From: Chitinispirillum alkaliphilum
GTDB lineage: Bacteria; Fibrobacterota; Chitinivibrionia; Chitinivibrionales; Chitinispirillaceae
Direction of reading: 5' to 3'
NCBI GenBank assembly: GCA_001045525.1
Contig: LDWW01000006.1
Coordinates: 62,001-126,000 of the forward strand
DNA: 64,000 nucleotides
In this document: piece after piece, positions 45,301-53,769 of the stretch
Position numbering within the stretch: the stretch's first letter is position 1
Layout: every line of letters begins with the position of its first letter
Translations under genes and position numbers: made by a program
Notes under the pieces: generated by a model
Seen by the model: only the letters and a program-made list of their open reading frames with translations
Database searches by the model: none
What the model was told of the DNA's origin: nothing

Positions 45301-47018
45301 ATAGGCTCCCACTTCGCATACAGCGTTGTATCGGACCAGATTGTATAACTCTCGAAAACCCACGGAAGTGTGAGACTCGAATCTCTGAACCACCCTGCGG
45401 GTCTGTACCCATCCCGTCGGGGTGCTTCGGGTTTATCAACTGTCGCCCCACCCTGCACCTTCTGAGTGTCAGCTGCATTTCCATTGTTTGGCTGAAAAAT
45501 GACTGTAAACTCATCCTGCAACAGCCTGACCCCAATCACCTTACTCGTATCACTACCACGAGTATTTTTTACAACACAAATAAACTCGGCACCATTGTAG
45601 CCGGCTGTAACAGATGCAAGAGCCAATCTTATTGTGTTATCAGAAGAAACCGAATCTTTGTAAACAACGGTAGAATCCCCTGACTTTTTTAACCAGCGAT
45701 AATGGAAAGGCGCACTTCCCTCAACGGTTAGGGCTAATTCGGCCGATTCACCTGACGTCACATCCACAATAGTATCGGGGGTCTGGACTGTTGGTATGAT
45801 AACATGATTTTCAAGTGTCAGGACTATGTCACCCCAATCAGAAATCCACTGACTCCCATCAACAGCACTCAATGCCCGAAGACGAGTTCTGAGCGTGTAG
45901 GAACTGCCGGCATTCCACCCGGACTGCTGCCCCAAAACTATGCGGCCCGAAGATGTCAGGGTATCAGAACTTCCGTCATTATTCAAATCCCATTCATAAC
46001 GAAATGCCGCGAATTCATCGGTGTTGAGAAGAATAACCGGCGAGGATAATTCTAAGCTCATACTGTTATGGACTTCTGCAGTGTAGTGGCCCTCACTGTA
46101 ACCGAAAATCCCGTTTGTATCGATTGTCACCCTCTTTACCTCTATATCGCCAAGATCACGGTACCACCTTTCAAGTACCGTGAGCCCATCAAAATAGGCT
46201 ACCAGGGTATCGCCCCCATCAGGGCTTTCTGCTTTTACCATCAGTGTTACATAACCCTGGCTTGGAACATTCGCAATATCGAATGTGCCATCCGGACCAG
46301 TTTTACTTTGTAAAATACCACCCAGTATCGATACAGCTGCATCCGGAACGGGCTGCAACTGCTGTTCTTCATCCCTGGCCACAACAGTACCAAACAATCT
46401 GCCACCCTCACCGGACCAGCGGATGTCAATATCGCTGTAAACCGAATCGGCTACGATATTCTTGACCACATTACCAAACCCGTATCCGCTCCGTATCATA
46501 AAGAGCCTTACTGTTCCCGGCGCAATGCCCGCAAGGCTGTATTCACCGGTGGTAGTAAATACTGGGGCTACATTCTGCCCCTGTACGGCGATTCCAACAA
46601 CTCCATTTATGGGCGTATCATCGGAGTCATACAGTCTTCCGGCAACAGTGCTGTATCGTGAAACGAGAACCGTGGTATCAAGGTCAATGCCTTCCAGAAG
46701 ACCCAGGCTTATGTTTACGGTTGAGTCGAAATACCCTTCCTTTAAGAATTCTATTTCATCATCCCCTGCCAACAATCCAGAAAGACGGTAGTGTCCGGAA
46801 GTATCACTTACCGTCACCAGCCCTTCAGAGACTGACCGTACCACTACTCCTTCAACAGAGCGGCCTCTTCGGTCCTTAATGACACCCGCAACAGATCCCC
46901 GATGCCGGTGAACAATATCTTCCCGGCTGGGAACAACAGGGTTTTCCGTTGAGCAGGATGTCTGTATGACAATCAACGAAATCAGCAATAGAGCCGTTGC
47001 AATGACAACATTTTTCAC
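42372..47018 (-). CDS. Giant lipoprotein with Ig-like, InlB-type repeats and two FISUMP domains
   Basis: A 1548-residue surface lipoprotein (lipobox TSC, Cys22). In order: three or four carboxypeptidase-regulatory-like domains (about 40-300), a PKD/Ig-like region (about 310-500), and six to eight Listeria-Bacteroides (InlB B) repeats of about 70 residues (GY-F-GWF/WW...LYAKW) at about 505-830 and 1060-1310. Two Fibrobacter major paralogous domains (TIGR02145-like; IG-QEW-VENLRTTKY, GYCYYNN, YGALYNWY, GWRIPTD-DW) lie at about 830-1050 and 1315-1545. The second InlB/FISUMP join has an aberrant stretch (about 1295-1305, LITISCKVVI) that looks like a compensated frameshift. It follows the PEGA gene by 21 bases. 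Likely a cell-surface adhesin. Confidence 0.85.
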   Translation of the reverse strand: MKNVVIATALLLISLIVIQTSCSTENPVVPSREDIVHRHRGSVAGVIKDRRGRSVEGVVVRSVSEGLVTVSDTSGHYRLSGLLAGDDEIEFLKEGYFDSTVNISLGLLEGIDLDTTVLVSRYSTVAGRLYDSDDTPINGVVGIAVQGQNVAPVFTTTGEYSLAGIAPGTVRLFMIRSGYGFGNVVKNIVADSVYSDIDIRWSGEGGRLFGTVVARDEEQQLQPVPDAAVSILGGILQSKTGPDGTFDIANVPSQGYVTLMVKAESPDGGDTLVAYFDGLTVLERWYRDLGDIEVKRVTIDTNGIFGYSEGHYTAEVHNSMSLELSSPVILLNTDEFAAFRYEWDLNNDGSSDTLTSSGRIVLGQQSGWNAGSSYTLRTRLRALSAVDGSQWISDWGDIVLTLENHVIIPTVQTPDTIVDVTSGESAELALTVEGSAPFHYRWLKKSGDSTVVYKDSVSSDNTIRLALASVTAGYNGAEFICVVKNTRGSDTSKVIGVRLLQDEFTVIFQPNNGNAADTQKVQGGATVDKPEAPRRDGYRPAGWFRDSSLTLPWVFESYTIWSDTTLYAKWEPIVYSIRYHHLEDGENHPDNPADYTIECPEIVLEDPFREGYEFRGWFLDSLFTDSIAIIESRSTTVIDLYAKWEGAASYEITTTVVGRGSVLPKSARVSEGKSVTFTLRPVHLSKLDSAKVNGQLVSPVFGDSITVTLETVTEDKTIEVWFSDADMFYVTFVSNGGTPVDTQRIEIQSDNVQYAATPPNPRREGYTFAGWYANSSFTSRWNFAAHSVMSNMTLYARWVDTGTGGTVTDGSGNVYTTVLIGDQEWTVENLRTTKYIDGTDIPHVPAASAWSVLTSAAYCYYNNTTDQDTIRKYGALYNWYIADPENKRRIVPPGWRIPTDEDWQELEDYLTNNGFNWTGVPDGSNRIGKALASSGGEWDSSASVGHVGNQQRVNNFTGWTGLPGGIRYSQGIFSRRGLHGYWWGIRKTSASPYDASLIRDGESLYKVSNAPQFGFSVRLIRKPEVFNITYHALHDGENHEDNPQTFTVLDSDIPLQNPTRPGYRFDGWFEESELENPFTVITPGTTGNVSVYAKWVPDVFTATFDSRGGSEPDPAEKPVTFAAAYGDLPVVTRTGYSFGGWWTEEDGGGRVYDFFAVTIASDHTLFARWTPVTYSITYHLDGGENHDDNPPNYTIESSDIILGQPSWDGCTFDGWFLDSDFTMPISIIDSGSTGDLNIHAKWNGNEYTVTFDPQGGSEPDPEERTVIFDAEYGSFPTVTREGYNFGGWWTEEGGRGTLITISCKVVIPDDHTLYARWWQPGTVTDFDGNTYTTVVIGTQEWLVENLRTTKYADGAEIPHVPDSEDWGNLTTPGYCYYNNTADEDSIAKFGALYNWYVFEAGRPIIEGWRLPSDSDWAALENYLIADGYNWDETTTGNKIGKSMASSGWEWNVNSMQGNVGNNQGINNRSGFTAFPGGYRSEYGNYSSLGTNGYWQSSSTVGHAWVVIRSLSSGSVSLGLINSTSTSITVPVVNRKINGISVRLMRDLD

Positions 47019-47039
47019 GACAGTTCTCCTTTTGATTTA

Positions 47040-48587
47040 TCAGAACGTGATGCTGGTCTTAAATCCCAGTGCAAGATTTCCGTGACTGTCGGGAATAGCT
47101 GAGAAATAGGTATTTCTCACGGACCGGGAATTTCTCATTCCCAATATCGCAGCATCAGTCATGTTTACTATCCAAAATGCAGCAGTACCGACTATTGCAA
47201 TATTAGTGCGTCTTGCTGCAATATCCCTTTCCTTAACAGCCCGGTCAAACTCTCTTTTTAACCTCCGCTCATACTCCCCAGGGTTTTCGCCAATCCGTGG
47301 TCTGGGAGGATCTTTTTCCAGGCGGTTAACAGCGGATTGCTTGTCAAGGTAGTCGAAACCCGACCAGGTGAGGGCCGCAACTGCCCCTGTGGAAGTGAGA
47401 GTATAAACCAATCCCCTTATGCGGTGTCCACCATAGTTCTGACCCCAGCCGGGAATCAGAGTGCTTCTGAAAAGGGTCGATGCAGGGCTGGTTTGCTCAA
47501 AAAGCAGTTCCCGCGCGAGTGCATCGATATGGCGTGCTCGCAGAAAACCTGCAGATGTTGCAACCAGACCACCAGTTTCGGTGTTAACCACGCGTACCAC
47601 CACAAGACGCCTTCCGTCGTCCTCTGTGACCGAACCCATCACAAGGTACTGTGCCGCAAGCATCTCTCCGGCCCGCAAAACCTTGTCTTCAGGCACAATG
47701 CCAGTCTGCGAAACCGCAATCTCCTTCATCATATCCACAAATCTTTCACGCTCGACTACCGATAATCCCGCTACCGAAGAAAGGTGATATACCGTATACT
47801 CAGAAAGGGATTTGCCGGCAGAGAAGTCCACCCCTTCGGAGACTGTAAAGGGAAGAACCGCCAGGACCTTCGGGGCATTGGGGTCAGGGGAAAGCATATT
47901 TACAAGTGAACTGATAATTTTTTCAGCATTATCGTTTTCAGAAGCCTCTTCAACCACTGCAGCCATATGTTGTTCTGCTGCTGTCTTGAGACTGTCTGAG
48001 ACAAATTGCGCTCTTATCTCTGCAACCGAGTCTTCATATGCTTTTACCGAATCTTTCCAAGCCCTGCTTCTTGTCATGGCAATATCCAGATTTACCTTCT
48101 GTCCAGACAGTATTCTTACCTCCTGCTCGACAATTTCATACCCATAAGCAGTTAATTCCACAGAATACAATTTTTCTTCCAGGGGATCTATCGTGAGTGG
48201 AGTTATTCCGGAAAGCCTGCCATCAAGATAAACCTTAGCCTCTACACCACTGCTTTCTACTGTAAGAGAACCAAACCCCTGTGGTGCGAACAGATCATCC
48301 CACTCATCTGCTTGATCAGACAGCGACCAATCCGAAAGAGAAAGATCAAGAACAGTTCCGTCAAAAAGCTCTACTTTAGAAAAGGCGCTCTTGTGAACTC
48401 TCCGCTGTACGAAATTTCCACCGGCATCCTGAATTTGCAACATTATTGTATCCGATTTCATAAAATCAAAAACTGCTCGTCGGGTCCGTCCGTCCGGAGT
48501 AGTGAAAGTAGAAAGTGAATTTGCTGCTTGCGCACTGAAAAAGGCAAGAAGGACCGTTACTAAAAGAATTCTGCAGATTGAAGGCAT
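47040..48587 (-). CDS. Envelope protein with PEGA and CsgG/FlgO-like domains
   Basis: A 515-residue secreted protein. The start at 48587 is chosen because GGAG lies six bases before it; ATG 48599 is an alternative. A signal peptide (about 1-22) precedes a short beta-domain, a PEGA domain (about 105-170, GSLTVESSGVEAKVYLDG and LTAYGYE), a coiled linker and a CsgG/FlgO-like domain (about 240-350: VLAVLPFTVSEG, LSVVERERFVDMMKE, AAQYLVMGSVTED). The C-terminus holds DUF5683-like membrane segments (STLIPGWGQNYGG and two hydrophobic helices). It is the first gene of a two-gene operon with the giant lipoprotein, so it may help assemble or anchor it; that role is inferred. Confidence 0.8.
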   Translation of the reverse strand: MPSICRILLVTVLLAFFSAQAANSLSTFTTPDGRTRRAVFDFMKSDTIMLQIQDAGGNFVQRRVHKSAFSKVELFDGTVLDLSLSDWSLSDQADEWDDLFAPQGFGSLTVESSGVEAKVYLDGRLSGITPLTIDPLEEKLYSVELTAYGYEIVEQEVRILSGQKVNLDIAMTRSRAWKDSVKAYEDSVAEIRAQFVSDSLKTAAEQHMAAVVEEASENDNAEKIISSLVNMLSPDPNAPKVLAVLPFTVSEGVDFSAGKSLSEYTVYHLSSVAGLSVVERERFVDMMKEIAVSQTGIVPEDKVLRAGEMLAAQYLVMGSVTEDDGRRLVVVRVVNTETGGLVATSAGFLRARHIDALARELLFEQTSPASTLFRSTLIPGWGQNYGGHRIRGLVYTLTSTGAVAALTWSGFDYLDKQSAVNRLEKDPPRPRIGENPGEYERRLKREFDRAVKERDIAARRTNIAIVGTAAFWIVNMTDAAILGMRNSRSVRNTYFSAIPDSHGNLALGFKTSITF

Positions 48588-49045
48588 TATCCGCTCCATA
48601 CAGTTTTATGTTTTTTGTTTTTACTGTCACCATCTATTATTCAGCGCTCCCAGTTAACAGGATTTATCCACACAGGAAACCGCTGCCATATTAACAGCTG
48701 AACCTACGCTGTTTTCATAAAGAATCAATTTTGGTTCAAACCTTCGGTGTAGTCTCCGGCGTAATCGCACACCCTACTCCCATCAAATTATCCAGAGCCA
48801 CCTGCAGGGAAGATGGGGATGTAGGGCCAACAGAGATTACAGATCCATTCATTGCGTGTGGGTTTGTGAAGGTTAGGGTTGCCGGAACCTGAAAAGTTTA
48901 CAAATAATTCAAAAAGATAACTTGAAACAGACTCCCTGTCAAGGGTGAAAAAAACTCACCCCGACTAACCTGAATTATGATAAAAAAAGCAGCATTGAAT
49001 TTAAGTTGCTGCTATATCAAATGTTAAAAGCAAATCAAGATCAAG
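48588..49045. other. Intergenic, no gene seen
   Basis: About 460 bases upstream of the PEGA operon. No convincing frame. It should contain the operon's promoter, but no consensus stands out. Confidence 0.45.
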
Positions 49046-50170
49046 TTGAAAAACAGCCTGAGCAGGACAAATTTATACGGACTAAGCCTTACAATCTGCA
49101 ACAAATTTACTGCATCATGCAGGAAGTCACTCAAAAGAATAATTTTCAATATTGACAATTGTGACCCTACCCGTGGAGCGCAGCAGCTATTACTCCGGCA
49201 GTTAAACTTGCATAAAATTTTCTCCATCTATTTCACAGGGCGAACGGCAGTTATCCTAAAAAAAAAACTATCGGGTACAAATCCGCCCCAATCACCACTG
49301 GCGAATGAGCGCTTTCGCCGGTCCTTTCCCGGGGCCAATTGTTCGAATCCTCGAGTTTTGGCCCTTCCCCGGCGAAAGCGCGAATATTGGAGCCAGTGTG
49401 GGGCTGAAGGCCCCAATTGTTTTTGAAACAGCGCTTCTTAGCGCTGGACTCTTAAAAAAGTACTGAAACTCAAACACTCTCTTATGCATATATAATTGCC
49501 GGAGTAATAAGCATATTCAACGCCTTTGATGACACCTACTGCTACCGTTCCTTACAAATATATAAGGTCAAAACAGGAAAGCTTGTTACAGCAGTTCTTA
49601 GACCAGGCAAACGCCCAAGCTGAACTGAGGCCAAAAGCATTCTGCAACGAGTAATTAAAGAGTTCCGAAGCAGGTGACCATAAAAATCCCTACCAGGGGA
49701 GATTCACATTCTGGCAATGAAGCATTTACGAAATTTATGTGAGTCAGTCAATTATGTTAAGTATGTCCTTTTCGTGGCTAAGATCAAGACTCTTGCCCGC
49801 ATTTGTGAAAAACGGTCTTTTATACAAAGATGATATTAGACTCATGAGAATTTCAGGCATTATGAATGGATCCGATTATGCCGCCAACAGTTGAAGTAAA
49901 AAACGACGGGTAATTGCAAGAATAGAAGCTAAGGGTGAAAGTGAGGATATCCGCTACATAGTGTCTAATGTCAAAAGATATACTACCGGTTTTCAAATCA
50001 ACGCATCGCTATTACCAAATTCAGCATAATACAATGCAAAATTATAAGGCGATATTTATACTACAAGCACATAAAAACCCGCTCAAACAGCTTGCTCCCG
50101 GAGAGCATTCGGCAGTATATTGTTTTGGTTTGTAAGAAACATCAAAATACCTTTCAGTTTTTCCGGAGCA
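49046..50170 (+). pseudogene. Decayed IS1380-family transposase interrupted by a MITE
   Basis: Pieces of an IS1380-type (DDE) transposase are visible in order: IIFNIDNCDPTRGAQQ before 49188; then, after the nested element, SIFNAFDDTYCYRSLQIY and TGKLVTAVLRPGKRPS (49510-49620); then TRGDSHSGNEAFTKFM near 49690, the Asp-Ser-His motif of the family; then weaker 3' remnants to about 50170. Stops and shifts occur throughout the right part. Removing 49190-49507 and one TA gives CAG CAG CTA AGC ATA TTC in frame. The element's ends were not found. The family call rests on motif recall. Confidence 0.75.
49190..49507. mobile_element. 318-bp TA-flanked MITE (IS630/Tc1-mariner-like ends)
   Basis: The element begins TTACTCCGGCA and ends TGCCGGAGTAA, perfect 11-base terminal inverted repeats (13 including the duplicated TA). 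TA at 49188-49189 and 49508-49509 is the target duplication. It has no transposase gene, and an internal stem GCGCTTTCGCCGG (49309-49321) against its complement (49369-49381) with a nested GGGCCAA/TTGGCCC pair. It sits inside the IS1380 transposase and precise removal restores that frame. Confidence 0.85.
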
Positions 50171-50202
50171 CAATTTTCGCCCCGGAGATCAGGAGTTTGG
50201 CA

Positions 50203-50904
50203 ATGAAATGGATGGCCATAACATCTCCAATATTTCTAATTTCAGCCATAATTATGTTTTGTTTAAGCTTTAAATCAATCATTGAAATGCATCACCTTTT
50301 AGGGAAAAGTGTAGTTGTGAATGCAGTTGTCAGTGAGACCGGCTACAATGAAAATACACAAGGCGGACAAATCCCCTATTCTTTAATTACCTATGTAGAC
50401 CACAACCAGAGAAGAAAAGAATTTAAATCTACTGCGATATTTGACAGCTCTTTTTCTGTACCGCAACCAGTTCTTCTCCGTATGAAACCTGCGTATCCGG
50501 AAAAAGCACGGCTCTCTTCAGATTATAACCGCTCTACTGCATTTATTATTCTTGGAGTTCTTGCAGGGCTCCCCTGCATGTTCATTGGGATCGTATTTTT
50601 CTTTCAGGGATTTTCTGCCCCGATTGCACGCTTTAAGGCGCGACGTTACAGCAGGATTGTTACTGCGGAAATCACCGGTGTAATAAGAGACACCACGATA
50701 CAGCTTAATCACAGACTTCCTTACAGAATTATTGCTAAGTGGAAAAATCCAAATTCTAAAAGAGTAAAAAAACACACTTTTGAAAGTGAACTTATATGGT
50801 TTGATCCTACGAAATTCTGTAAAGATACAATACTTGTAAAAACCGACCCAAAAAACATTAAAAAATATTGGGTTGACATTTCTTTTTTACCTAAAATCAA
50901 ATAA
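50203..50904 (+). CDS. DUF3592-like two-TM membrane protein
   Basis: A 233-residue protein. ATG 50203 is chosen because AGGAG lies seven bases before it; the longer frame from 50092 includes transposon-derived sequence. Two membrane segments (about 5-27 and 108-130) flank an extracytoplasmic domain with the DUF3592-type pattern (SVVVNAVVSETGYNENT, YSLITYVD), followed by a cytoplasmic domain ending KKYWVDISFLPK. The next gene is a shorter relative with the same C-terminal motif, so the two arose by duplication. Function unknown. Confidence 0.7.
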   Translation: MKWMAITSPIFLISAIIMFCLSFKSIIEMHHLLGKSVVVNAVVSETGYNENTQGGQIPYSLITYVDHNQRRKEFKSTAIFDSSFSVPQPVLLRMKPAYPEKARLSSDYNRSTAFIILGVLAGLPCMFIGIVFFFQGFSAPIARFKARRYSRIVTAEITGVIRDTTIQLNHRLPYRIIAKWKNPNSKRVKKHTFESELIWFDPTKFCKDTILVKTDPKNIKKYWVDISFLPKIK

Positions 50905-50942
50905 ACTATTAATTTCGTCAATATGGATCCTAAAGGGAATAG

Positions 50943-51434
50943 ATGAATACAACAGACAGATTTCTTAAATTGGGCATTTTATTATTTGTTTTTTCAGGGC
51001 TTTTTTTCTTCGCATCAGCGATAGTTTTTATTTCTAATATCAGTAAAACAAATATTGAAAACACCACTGATTACTCAATTTTGACAGTACCACTGTTATT
51101 ATGTGCCCTTTTGTTAGGAATGATAGGCTATGTTTTTTATACTCGTTCAAAAAAACAGCAAATCACCCTTACTGATATCATACATAAGTACACAAAAGAG
51201 ATCGTGGCCGAAATTACTGATGTTAGGAAAATCACAACAATCACATACACTGAAGGATCTCCCTACAGAATAGAGGCCCAGTGGTATGATGAGAAGGAAA
51301 ACTGTATATATACTTTCCAGAGCCAAAACATCTGGATAGATCCAAAAAAATATATAAGCGACACAATTACAGTGCGTGTCCACCCGCGCAACCACAAAAA
51401 ATACTGGGTTGACATTTCATCTATTCCTAAATGA
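50943..51434 (+). CDS. Two-TM membrane protein, paralog of the preceding gene
   Basis: A 163-residue protein with two membrane segments (about 9-31 and 43-65) and a cytoplasmic domain (about 70-163) that matches the C-terminal half of the preceding protein, including AEITDVR...YRIEAQW, F-SQNIWIDPKKY and the closing KKYWVDISSIPK. AAAGGG lies eight bases before the ATG. The extracytoplasmic DUF3592-type domain is missing. Thirty-eight bases separate the pair, which probably forms an operon. Function unknown. Confidence 0.72.
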   Translation: MNTTDRFLKLGILLFVFSGLFFFASAIVFISNISKTNIENTTDYSILTVPLLLCALLLGMIGYVFYTRSKKQQITLTDIIHKYTKEIVAEITDVRKITTITYTEGSPYRIEAQWYDEKENCIYTFQSQNIWIDPKKYISDTITVRVHPRNHKKYWVDISSIPK

Positions 51435-51730
51435 TTTATCATAAGTAATATCAGTTTGTAGAATACATGCAGCATCCGTTCTGATTGCACAAAAAGTGTT
51501 GACAGGACACTATTCTTCAGTTTAGCCTTGTCATTTTCTTTTCACCCCGATCTGCAGCCACCTCTTGGTAAGGTACAATATAAACGAGGGCACGATTCCA
51601 GAGGATATCTGGTGAATGTTGTCAATGAGCACATTGAACTACATGCTGGTGTTTAAGGAGAAGTTTGCAAAAGTAGAAGCAGAGGTGGAGATTGAAGTTG
51701 CCTCCATCAAAGAGCCACTCCCCCGCCCCA

Positions 51731-52036
51731 TTAAAACAAAACCCTCCCCGTCTCAGCATCAAACGAAAGCACTCCGCTCTGAACAACCCCCTGTTTCTGC
51801 CACCTCTCCAACCGCTTGAAATGGTATTCCACTTTAAGTGCCAGGGAACGGCTGCCTATCATCTGTGAAAAAACCAGAGCCTGTGGTTTGTGACTTTTGA
51901 GATATTTGGCCGTCAGCAGCCCCTGCGCCTGGTGCTCACGGAAACGCCGCTTTACATCGGTACTGATCCCCGCATAGAGTGTTTCATCGGCCGTGCAGAC
52001 AACATAGAGATACCAGGGTTTGGAATGGGTAGACAT
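51731..52036 (-). CDS. GIY-YIG domain protein (UPF0213 type)
   Basis: A 101-residue protein from ATG 52036. The GIY-YIG fold is shown by WYLYVVCTADETLYAGIS (about 8-25), DVKRRFREHQAQG with the conserved Arg and His, and a Glu in LKVEYHFKRL. Standalone members of this size (YhbQ/UPF0213) are small nucleases of unclear role. The open frame extends upstream to 52336 across a poly-G tract, but that part is not conserved-looking and no ribosome site is seen for either start. Isolated gene. Confidence 0.85.
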   Translation of the reverse strand: MSTHSKPWYLYVVCTADETLYAGISTDVKRRFREHQAQGLLTAKYLKSHKPQALVFSQMIGSRSLALKVEYHFKRLERWQKQGVVQSGVLSFDAETGRVLF

Positions 52037-52202
52037 GGAGAAAAGTGTTCCTTTGAGGTTTTGGGGTGATATAAGAGTAGAAAATAAGATTTGGGAGAGA
52101 TGAGTCAAAAGATAGGTTGTGAGGAAGGCTGGAGAGATTGCAACATTCCCCTTAAAGCAACCCCGCAGAATGCATGGAGGTGGGGTTGATTTCAGCCGGT
52201 AC

Positions 52203-52230
52203 TTTTTTTTTTGGGGGGGGGGGGGGGGGG
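52203..52230. repeat. Homopolymer tract T10G18
   Basis: Ten T (52203-52212) followed by eighteen G (52213-52230). It lies upstream of the GIY-YIG gene. Such runs slip during replication and sequencing, so the exact length is uncertain. Confidence 0.85.
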
Positions 52231-52397
52231 AGTTTACATGTAGGGAAAGCATTCCCCTGGTTGCAGCTCCCACTTCGGCGGACCTCAGCGGGATCTTCCA
52301 CCACCCCTTCAATGCAGTCATACGTCCCGCGGGCACGCTAAGGTAGGCGATATCGTAGCCCTTTAGAGTGAAAGTTCAAGTTTAAAATTATGGTCCT

Positions 52398-53130
52398 TTT
52401 AACCACGAAACACTCGAAAAGGGATTAAAAATCATCATGAATTCTATCTCCCTCTTATTTTCGTGCCTTTCGTGTATTTCGTAGTTTATTCATTTTTCCA
52501 CCAAACACACAAACACTCGAAAGAGAATTAAAAACCATCATGAATTCTATCTCCCTCTTATTTTCGTGCCTTTCGTGTATTTCGTGGTCTATTCATTTTC
52601 AACCACCAAACACACAAACACTCGAAAGAGAATTAAAAACCATCATGCATTCTATCTTCCTCTTATTTTCGTGCCTTTCGTGTATTTCGTGGTTTATCCA
52701 TTTCTCTACCACGAAACACACGAAATACTCGAAAGGGGATTAAAAATCATCATGAATTCTATCTCCCTCTTATTTTCGTGCCTTTCGTGTATTTCGTAGT
52801 TTATTCATTTTTCCACCAAACACACAAACACTCGAAAGGGGATTAAAAACCATCATGAATTCTATCTCCCTCTTATTTTCGTGCCTTTCGTGTATTTCGT
52901 AGTTTATCCATTTCTCTACCACGAAACACACGAAACACTCGAAAGGGGATTAAAAATCATTATATCTTCATTTTCGTGCCTTTCGTGTATTTCGTGGTTT
53001 ATCCATTTCTCCACCAAACACACAAAACACTCAAAGAAGATTAAAAACCACCATGCATTCTATCTTCCTCTTTTTTTCGTGCCTTTCGTGTATTTCGTGG
53101 TTTATCATTCCATCACCACGAAAAATCTCA
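52398..53130. repeat. 104-bp tandem array of TTTCGTG-type hairpin repeats
   Basis: Seven units with periods of 103-107 bases (ATG of the loop at 52437, 52540, 52645, 52752, 52855, about 52958 and 53053). Each unit has the arm CACGAAACACACGAAACACTCGAA, split and imperfect in places, then a loop with ATTCTATCTCCCTCTTAT, then the complementary arm TTTCGTGCCTTTCGTGTATT. The array ends exactly at the stop of the GxxExxY gene. Confidence 0.9.
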
Positions 53131-53502
53131 CATAATAACACGTTCAATCTGTACTTTAGGATAATATCCGAAGTTTACCAGTAAGCCAAGTTTGAGATTA
53201 GTAGCTTTTAGGTAATTAAAGAGTTGTGCTTTGTGCTCTTTTGTTATTTCGGTCACCGCTTTCAATTCAACAATGATTTTCCCATAGCAAATGAAATCCG
53301 GTTTATATGTTTGCTTTAGTCTATCTCCCTTGAAGGAAAGTCCAACTTCCTGTTGTGAAATAAATGGAATGCCTTGTAATGTCAATTCTTTCTCAAGGCA
53401 TTCCTGATAGACAGCCTCTAAAAAGCCACAACCCATTTCTTTATAAACCTCAAATATTGCACCCTGGATTTTGAAACATTCATCCTTGTATATAATTTCC
53501 AT
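53128..53502 (-). CDS. GxxExxY family protein (PD-(D/E)xK-nuclease-like)
   Basis: About 124 residues from ATG 53502 (ATG 53505 is equally possible; the open frame beyond is repeat-derived). The name-giving motif GFLEAVYQE is at about 26-34, and the nuclease-like core PDFICYGKIIVELKA at about 72-86 shows the PD...E-x-K arrangement. The family (TIGR04256 type) is widespread and of unknown function. The gene is embedded in the hairpin repeats: the array 52398-53130 touches its 3' end and a single unit (53520-53630) lies just before its start, so gene and repeats may travel together. Confidence 0.88.
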   Translation of the reverse strand: MEIIYKDECFKIQGAIFEVYKEMGCGFLEAVYQECLEKELTLQGIPFISQQEVGLSFKGDRLKQTYKPDFICYGKIIVELKAVTEITKEHKAQLFNYLKATNLKLGLLVNFGYYPKVQIERVIM

Positions 53503-53519
53503 CATGTTATTTTGGGACC

Positions 53520-53630
53520 TTTCTTTTTTAACCACGAAACACACGAAATACTCGAAAGGAGATTAAAAAAAAACATTATATCTCCCTCTTATTTTCGTGC
53601 CTTTCGTGCCTTTCGTGGTTTAAATCTTTC
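53520..53630. repeat. Single TTTCGTG-type hairpin unit upstream of the GxxExxY gene
   Basis: AACCACGAAACACACGAAAT, a loop with ATCTCCCTCTTAT, and TTTCGTGCCTTTCGTGGTTT. One unit of the same family as the 52398-53130 array, on the other side of the gene. Confidence 0.85.
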
Positions 53631-53769
53631 TTCCCCAATCAATATCTACAATATTTACTAATCCGGCGGTTATCATTTCTCGCCGCAATCCAAATCCACC
53701 TTATCCCCTACCATTCCCAACCATACCGTATCACCCTCTCTCGAGAGCATCACACAAAAACGATTTACC

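Noticed and set aside
49330-49360. GTTCGAATCC resembling a tRNA T-loop
   Set aside because: The flanking bases do not form a T-stem and no acceptor or anticodon arm is present; it lies inside the MITE hairpin.
51616-51819. Plus-strand frame of 67 codons overlapping the GIY-YIG gene
   Set aside because: It overlaps a recognisable gene on the other strand and lacks a start signal.
52119-52346. Plus-strand frame across the poly-G tract
   Set aside because: The reading depends on the uncertain length of G18 and no family or ribosome site is seen.
52398-53130. Tandem array considered as a CRISPR
   Set aside because: Whole units, including the 'spacers', repeat, arms are inverted, and no cas genes are present.
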